Assembly (NCBI RefSeq): GCF_004379255.2 | Contig: NC_056039.1 | Span: 5,400,501-5,464,500, forward strand | Source: Salvia splendens | Taxonomy: Eukaryota; Streptophyta; Magnoliopsida; Lamiales; Lamiaceae | Direction: 5' to 3' | DNA: 64,000 bases | Shown: piece after piece, positions 58,038-64,000 of the stretch | How the letters are laid out: every line of letters starts with the position of its first letter | How positions within the stretch are numbered: position 1 is the stretch's first letter | The notes under the pieces: generated by a model | Seen by the model: the letters and a program-made list of their open reading frames with translations, nothing else | Databases searched by the model: none | Told to the model about the DNA's origin: nothing | Translations under genes and position numbers: made by a program

Positions 58038-59870
58038 AAATAATATTGCACATTCACAATGGATTTTATATTTCGCATCGATTATTATGATTTTGGAGAA
58101 TATATACTAATATACCACTTGTAATGTACACTATATCTTGATACCTTCTACTTGTAACTTTGTTTATGTTACTTAAGAAAAATACTCTGTGATTTATTAA
58201 AAAGGGATATATTTTCTAGCTACTATTTGAAGGTTGTGTCCACGTTGGGAAGTAAGATCAGGTGCATGCATGATCAAGGTGTGAAAGCTTTGTTGACCAA
58301 CTGACCAACTGTTCTAAATAAAGAATAAGAAGAATATACTCAAACATGCTCACAAGTTATTTGGCTAACTAATTAATGGAGTACCTATCATTACTTATTA
58401 AAATATACAGTATATGGTTAGATCCTTTGCTGGAGTATCTTATTTTCTATTGTATTTTACCGTTATATACCTGCATTAAAATTGTACAAATGTTAATAGT
58501 ATATAAGTATATTGCAATTCGGAAACTTTGTTGTCTTCTAGATAAAGATGTCATTGTGTCAATGCTGTGTGAAAGCTTTGTTGACCAACTGTCCTAAGAC
58601 AAAATTTTTTGAAAAAAGGCAAAATACTCTGAAACCAGTGAAAAAGTACTTCAAATATAATAAACGTCCTCTTGAGCTATTATTTTACAAGCTATCATAA
58701 AAATGTAAATAACATTCATTTGATACTTCTTTTTTGTAGTTCAATCAATATGTATTGTTTCTCTTTAGGTTTGATACTAGCTACGTCTCAATCTTTTAAA
58801 TATATATAGTTATTAAATTTAAATATGATTGCAATATCTTTCTACTCACTCAAAAAAAAAACTGCAAATTGACCATTCTCTGAATTGTTTCCAGCAACTT
58901 GATATAGTATCGACGATTAATTTATGGTATCTCACGATTATGCATAGGAAGAGTTCACCCAAATCACAAAATCTTCTAAATCCTTTCCATATACTCTCAT
59001 ACTGTATTATCCTCTTAAATATCTCCTTCAAACTATATTAATCCTCTCATAATGAGTGATTTGTTATCAGTACGATATTGAATAGTGAACCAATAGTTGA
59101 TATCAACCTATATTACAAAAATCGAAATCATACATTGAAAGTAAATGAAGCTTAATTATCGTTAAAGAAAAAGATTGTTGAAAATTTCGTACAATAGTTC
59201 ATTTTATATAAATTTCAATTAACAAATTATTTTCTTTTGTACAAAAGATTACATGTATTTTGAAAATCATTAATTTCAAATAAAAAATTTACAATTCAAA
59301 CATATTCAATAAAAGGGAAATGAGATAGTTTGCTTCTTAATTTTTATTTTTTTTAGCATTTAAAATTATTGTGGTCTGCTGACTCTGCTACTGCCTTTGT
59401 TTATGGAGTTTTTCTTCACTTCTTTCAATTCAACTGCCTTTTTTAGCATTTAAGATGGTAGGCTGAGAACGGTTGAAGGCCAATTGGGAAAAGCTACTTA
59501 GCATAGCTTTTGGGGCCGTTATGCTTAGATAAACCAAAAAGGCTAACTAAAATTAGATGAATTAACATACTATTGAAACATTATAGTACTACAATCTCAC
59601 AAGTTATTAGAATTTATTATTTTATACTAATAAATTGAAATATGGAGACATTAGTGCGATATTTGGAAAATCGTGTATAAAATTATTAACCTTATTAAAT
59701 GATATAGTATGATGTCTGATACTGCGAAGTCACAGAAAATGAGAGTAACTAAGTGCATTTAAAGAAAAGTTGAATAACTCCAAATATTTAATAGTATTCC
59801 TGAAAGTCGCATGCGCAAGAGAATAATTGAACTCGGTCCACGACTTAATCCAGTTGTCGAGGTCATCCAC
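58038..59870. other. AT-rich intergenic region
   Basis: No gene is supported. A 25-bp direct repeat GTGTGAAAGCTTTGTTGACC plus AACTG occurs at 58279-58303 and 58567-58591; each copy holds a W-box-like TTGACC. Confidence 0.5.
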
Positions 59871-60495
59871 ACCCGTGTCTTACCGTTTCACCCCTTCACT
59901 ATTTACGGGCTCCACTGCACTTTTGCCACATCTCTTAACTAAGAGACAACATATGCATCCCTCTATCTCTTAACCATCTCATCCATTAACTATTCATTCA
60001 ATTTCATTTTTTATTTTTATTTCCAATAAATTCAATTTATAAAAACACACTTCATTAAATAAAAAAAATACAATTTAAAATCATAAAAAAATAAAAAAAC
60101 ACATACTTAAAATCCTAAAAAAATAAAAAGACATAATTTAAAATACTAGAAATTAAAATACTAAAAAATGGTGGGGAATTGTGTGTAGTGTTATTTATAG
60201 ATGAATGTGGGAATAAAATAAAATAAAATAACGGTCGATTTTTTTTATATTCAGATTTTAAAAAACATTTAATTAAAAATAGTCTAAATTGACGCCCACT
60301 CGCTCAGCCGGCGAGTGGGCGTCACGCACCAACCGCTGCTCGCCACGTGACCGACGCTCGTGGCGAGACAGCCCGCGTCCCGCCCCTCCCTCACGAGCTA
60401 CGCGACGAGACGGGGCATCCGCAGCGGCGTCTCGCTACGATCTCGTCTTGCCGGGACGAGACCGGGACCGCAACGAGAAGCCGTTGCGAATGCCC
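59871..60495. mobile_element. Internal-deletion derivative (MITE) of the 39.7-kb Harbinger family
   Basis: Both ends match the transposase-bearing copy at 39715-41440. On the left there is CATCTCTTAACTAAG, then CTATTCATTCAATTTCATTT and TTTATTTTTATTTCCAA. On the right there is a GC-rich block with ACGCCCACTCG...CGAGTGGGCGTCACGC and TGGCGAGACAGC. The transposase region (about 0.9 kb) is absent, while a reverse-strand TATAAATA (about 60193-60200) remains. Terminal repeats are GGTCATCCACACC and, inverted, GGGCATTCGCAACGG; the left end has drifted and the flanking 3-mers (CGA, TAA) no longer match. Confidence 0.78.
60291..60326. repeat. 13-bp perfect inverted repeat (hairpin) in the Harbinger MITE
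   Basis: GACGCCCACTCGC and GCGAGTGGGCGTC face each other across a short loop. A similar hairpin is in the transposase-bearing copy near 41236-41262. Confidence 0.9.
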
Positions 60496-61867
60496 TAAGG
60501 CTAAACATATCATTTTTTTTAGTAAACCCATCCCACGAGCCTACTACTCATGCAACCACCCACCAACTACTTATTTACTTCTAAAAAATATTCCCTCGGT
60601 TGAACAAACTTAAATTCTTGAATTAACCGTCTCATCGCTAGATATATCTATAAATCAACACATGATAGTATTACTTAATGATTCTATCAGTGCTATTAGT
60701 CTAACAACAACAAAAGACTTTCTTTGAATGTCATGATTTTTAAGAGTACAAAATTAATGAAATATAGTTGAATTAGTGTTAATAAGTATAATGTAATGAA
60801 AATCATTTTAAAAATAAAAATGGATAAATTTTGGTAGAGATTAAATTGAACGAGACTATTTGGGACAAAAACTTTTCCCTTTTGAATTTCAGAACCGAAA
60901 TTTATCCTTCAATAAAATCTTCCAAAATGTTGGTTCAAAGATCATATTTTTATAGGGATTTTTCAGTTTGTAAGATTGTTTTAGAATTAAATATACAATA
61001 TATTTAGTTCATCATATTAAATTTCACAATTTAAATTTTAAATAGATAATTATGTGATAATTAATTATAATCAATTTATTCTAACTAAAATAACTTGACA
61101 ATCTAAACTCAAATTATATCTTTATATTATTTTATTTAAGGAAACAGAACACCACTAATGGATTAATCAAACATCATACGTACTAGTTTGATTTTACTCA
61201 TACAAGATATTAAAGGCAGTAGTATATTTTATTAACTACACTCATCTTATATTCATATATTATGAAAAATTTGTTTACATATATCACAATTTTACTTAGT
61301 TTCTAGATCAAATAGTGTTGTGAGATCGTATGGTTTATTTTTATTTGGATTGAATCTTGTTTTGGAGAATGAACATTCGTTTATCGAAATAAATTGCTGA
61401 CACGATCTAAAGTTAAAGATTGACATGTCATGTCAATATGAATCTAATTAATTAAACTCAAATAAATTAGAAGACTAGATAAGCATGGTGTATGATTAGA
61501 GATGATTTAAATTTAAGTTCTGCGTGAAAAATTATAATTAGATAAAAGTTAAACACGAATAATTCGATGATCCGAGTTGACTAATCCAACTTGTATAATT
61601 AAGTGAGATAGTCTGATGACTACTAAAAATGATTACTATTACTATTACTATTACATGACTTTGGGCGAAAGGAAGGTGCAAATTATTAATGAGTGTTTTG
61701 TGAAAATTACTACTCGTATTAATATGATTAAAGATAATTATACAGTTAGAAAATACTGTTAAAGAAATCATAAACTACACAGAGACGAATGAGTGATTTA
61801 ATACTAGTAGGATTGCGTAAAAGAAAATATACGAACGATTCTCATCCCTCTTCCTCACTCCAATTTC
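60496..61867. other. AT-rich intergenic region
   Basis: No gene or bounded element was recognised. An ATTACT repeat (GATTACTATTACTATTACTA) lies at 61630-61653. Confidence 0.5.
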
Positions 61868-61881
61868 AATATAAACCCTAA
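61868..61881 (+). promoter_or_regulatory. TATA-like motif overlapping a telo-box before the SRPK gene
   Basis: AATATAAACCCTAA contains a TATAAA core and the telo-box AAACCCTAA (61873-61881), about 110 bp before the ATG at 61989. Telo-boxes are frequent near transcription starts of housekeeping plant genes. A CT-rich stretch follows. Confidence 0.5.
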
Positions 61882-61955
61882 CCAGTCCCGTTTCTCTCTC
61901 TGTACCTTACTCGCCGACATAAGTCAGAGCTGCCATTTCTGGCTAATCGCGTTGA

Positions 61956-63769
<1,814 letters not shown>

Positions 63770-64000
63770 GTATGCTTTCATATTATTTTTATTTCCCTTT
63801 TTTCAGCAATAGCATGTCCCGTTGCTTTTAGGTTTCTGACTGGTGTCTCCTTGATCCTATTATGTTTCATACCATGATTAGTTATGGAACTCTGTTAACT
63901 TCTCTGAAACTTTCTGCATTGGTTCAGATTGATTTGTGATACTATTTCATTTGTTCATTACTAGTTAGCATGGTTTGCTTTCAATTGGACAAACTCTGCT

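Overview
This is a stretch of nuclear DNA from a flowering plant. It is AT-rich, its genes have many introns, its exons obey GT-AG splicing, and transposable elements fill the gaps between genes. The genes are eudicot-like. The mix of small elements (PIF/Harbinger copies with GGGCATCCGCA-like ends, Stowaway and hAT MITEs, long-LTR elements) reminds me of Lamiales such as Salvia, but that placement is a guess.

Seven host genes can be supported. In order they are: a C-terminal RING-finger protein (16613-20021, +, 7 coding exons, 793 aa); a histone H2B variant with a very long N-terminal tail, like seed/sperm H2B.S (H2B.8) (22047-22694, -); a SIAMESE-RELATED type CDK inhibitor (24908-25261, -); VPS41 of the HOPS complex (30716-39012, +, 19 exons, 944 aa); a GPI-anchored A36/A39-type aspartic protease (50179-54504, +, 10 exons, 495 aa); a single-exon BAHD hydroxycinnamoyltransferase of the agmatine/putrescine/tryptamine clade (56733-58037, +); and the first two coding exons of an SRPK-type kinase that runs off the right edge (61989 to beyond 63769, +). 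I derived the exon joins by hand from splice sites, reading phase and family conservation, and every join keeps frame.

The rest is a layered record of transposition. 3237-8612 is a complete Ty1/copia element with two LTRs that read as identical, an intact 1332-codon gag-pol and a 5-bp target duplication, so it inserted very recently. Two solo LTRs follow: 28951-29909 (959 bp, TSD CTACT) and 42411-44819 (2409 bp, TSD TTAAG). A tRNA-derived SINE with a 19-bp target duplication sits 9 bp after the first. A 5'-truncated LINE tail lies at 26034-26495. DNA elements comprise two Mutator-like elements with 9-bp TSDs (20752-21650, 47758-49023), a hAT MITE with an 8-bp TSD (45875-46436), four PIF/Harbinger derivatives (9711-9790, 10231-11779, 39715-41440, 59871-60495) and six clear Stowaway MITEs plus one partial, two in a VPS41 intron and one in an aspartic protease intron. 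One Harbinger copy carries only a broken ORF1-type gene, one only a broken transposase, and one is an internal-deletion derivative of the transposase copy.

The genes do not form a pathway or cluster; they are independent housekeeping or developmental genes. The points most worth a second look are the young copia element, the H2B.S-like histone with three ACGT (ABRE/G-box) motifs just upstream of its ATG, and the Harbinger family series. I saw no CRISPR array, no functional tRNA or rRNA gene and no organellar insertion.
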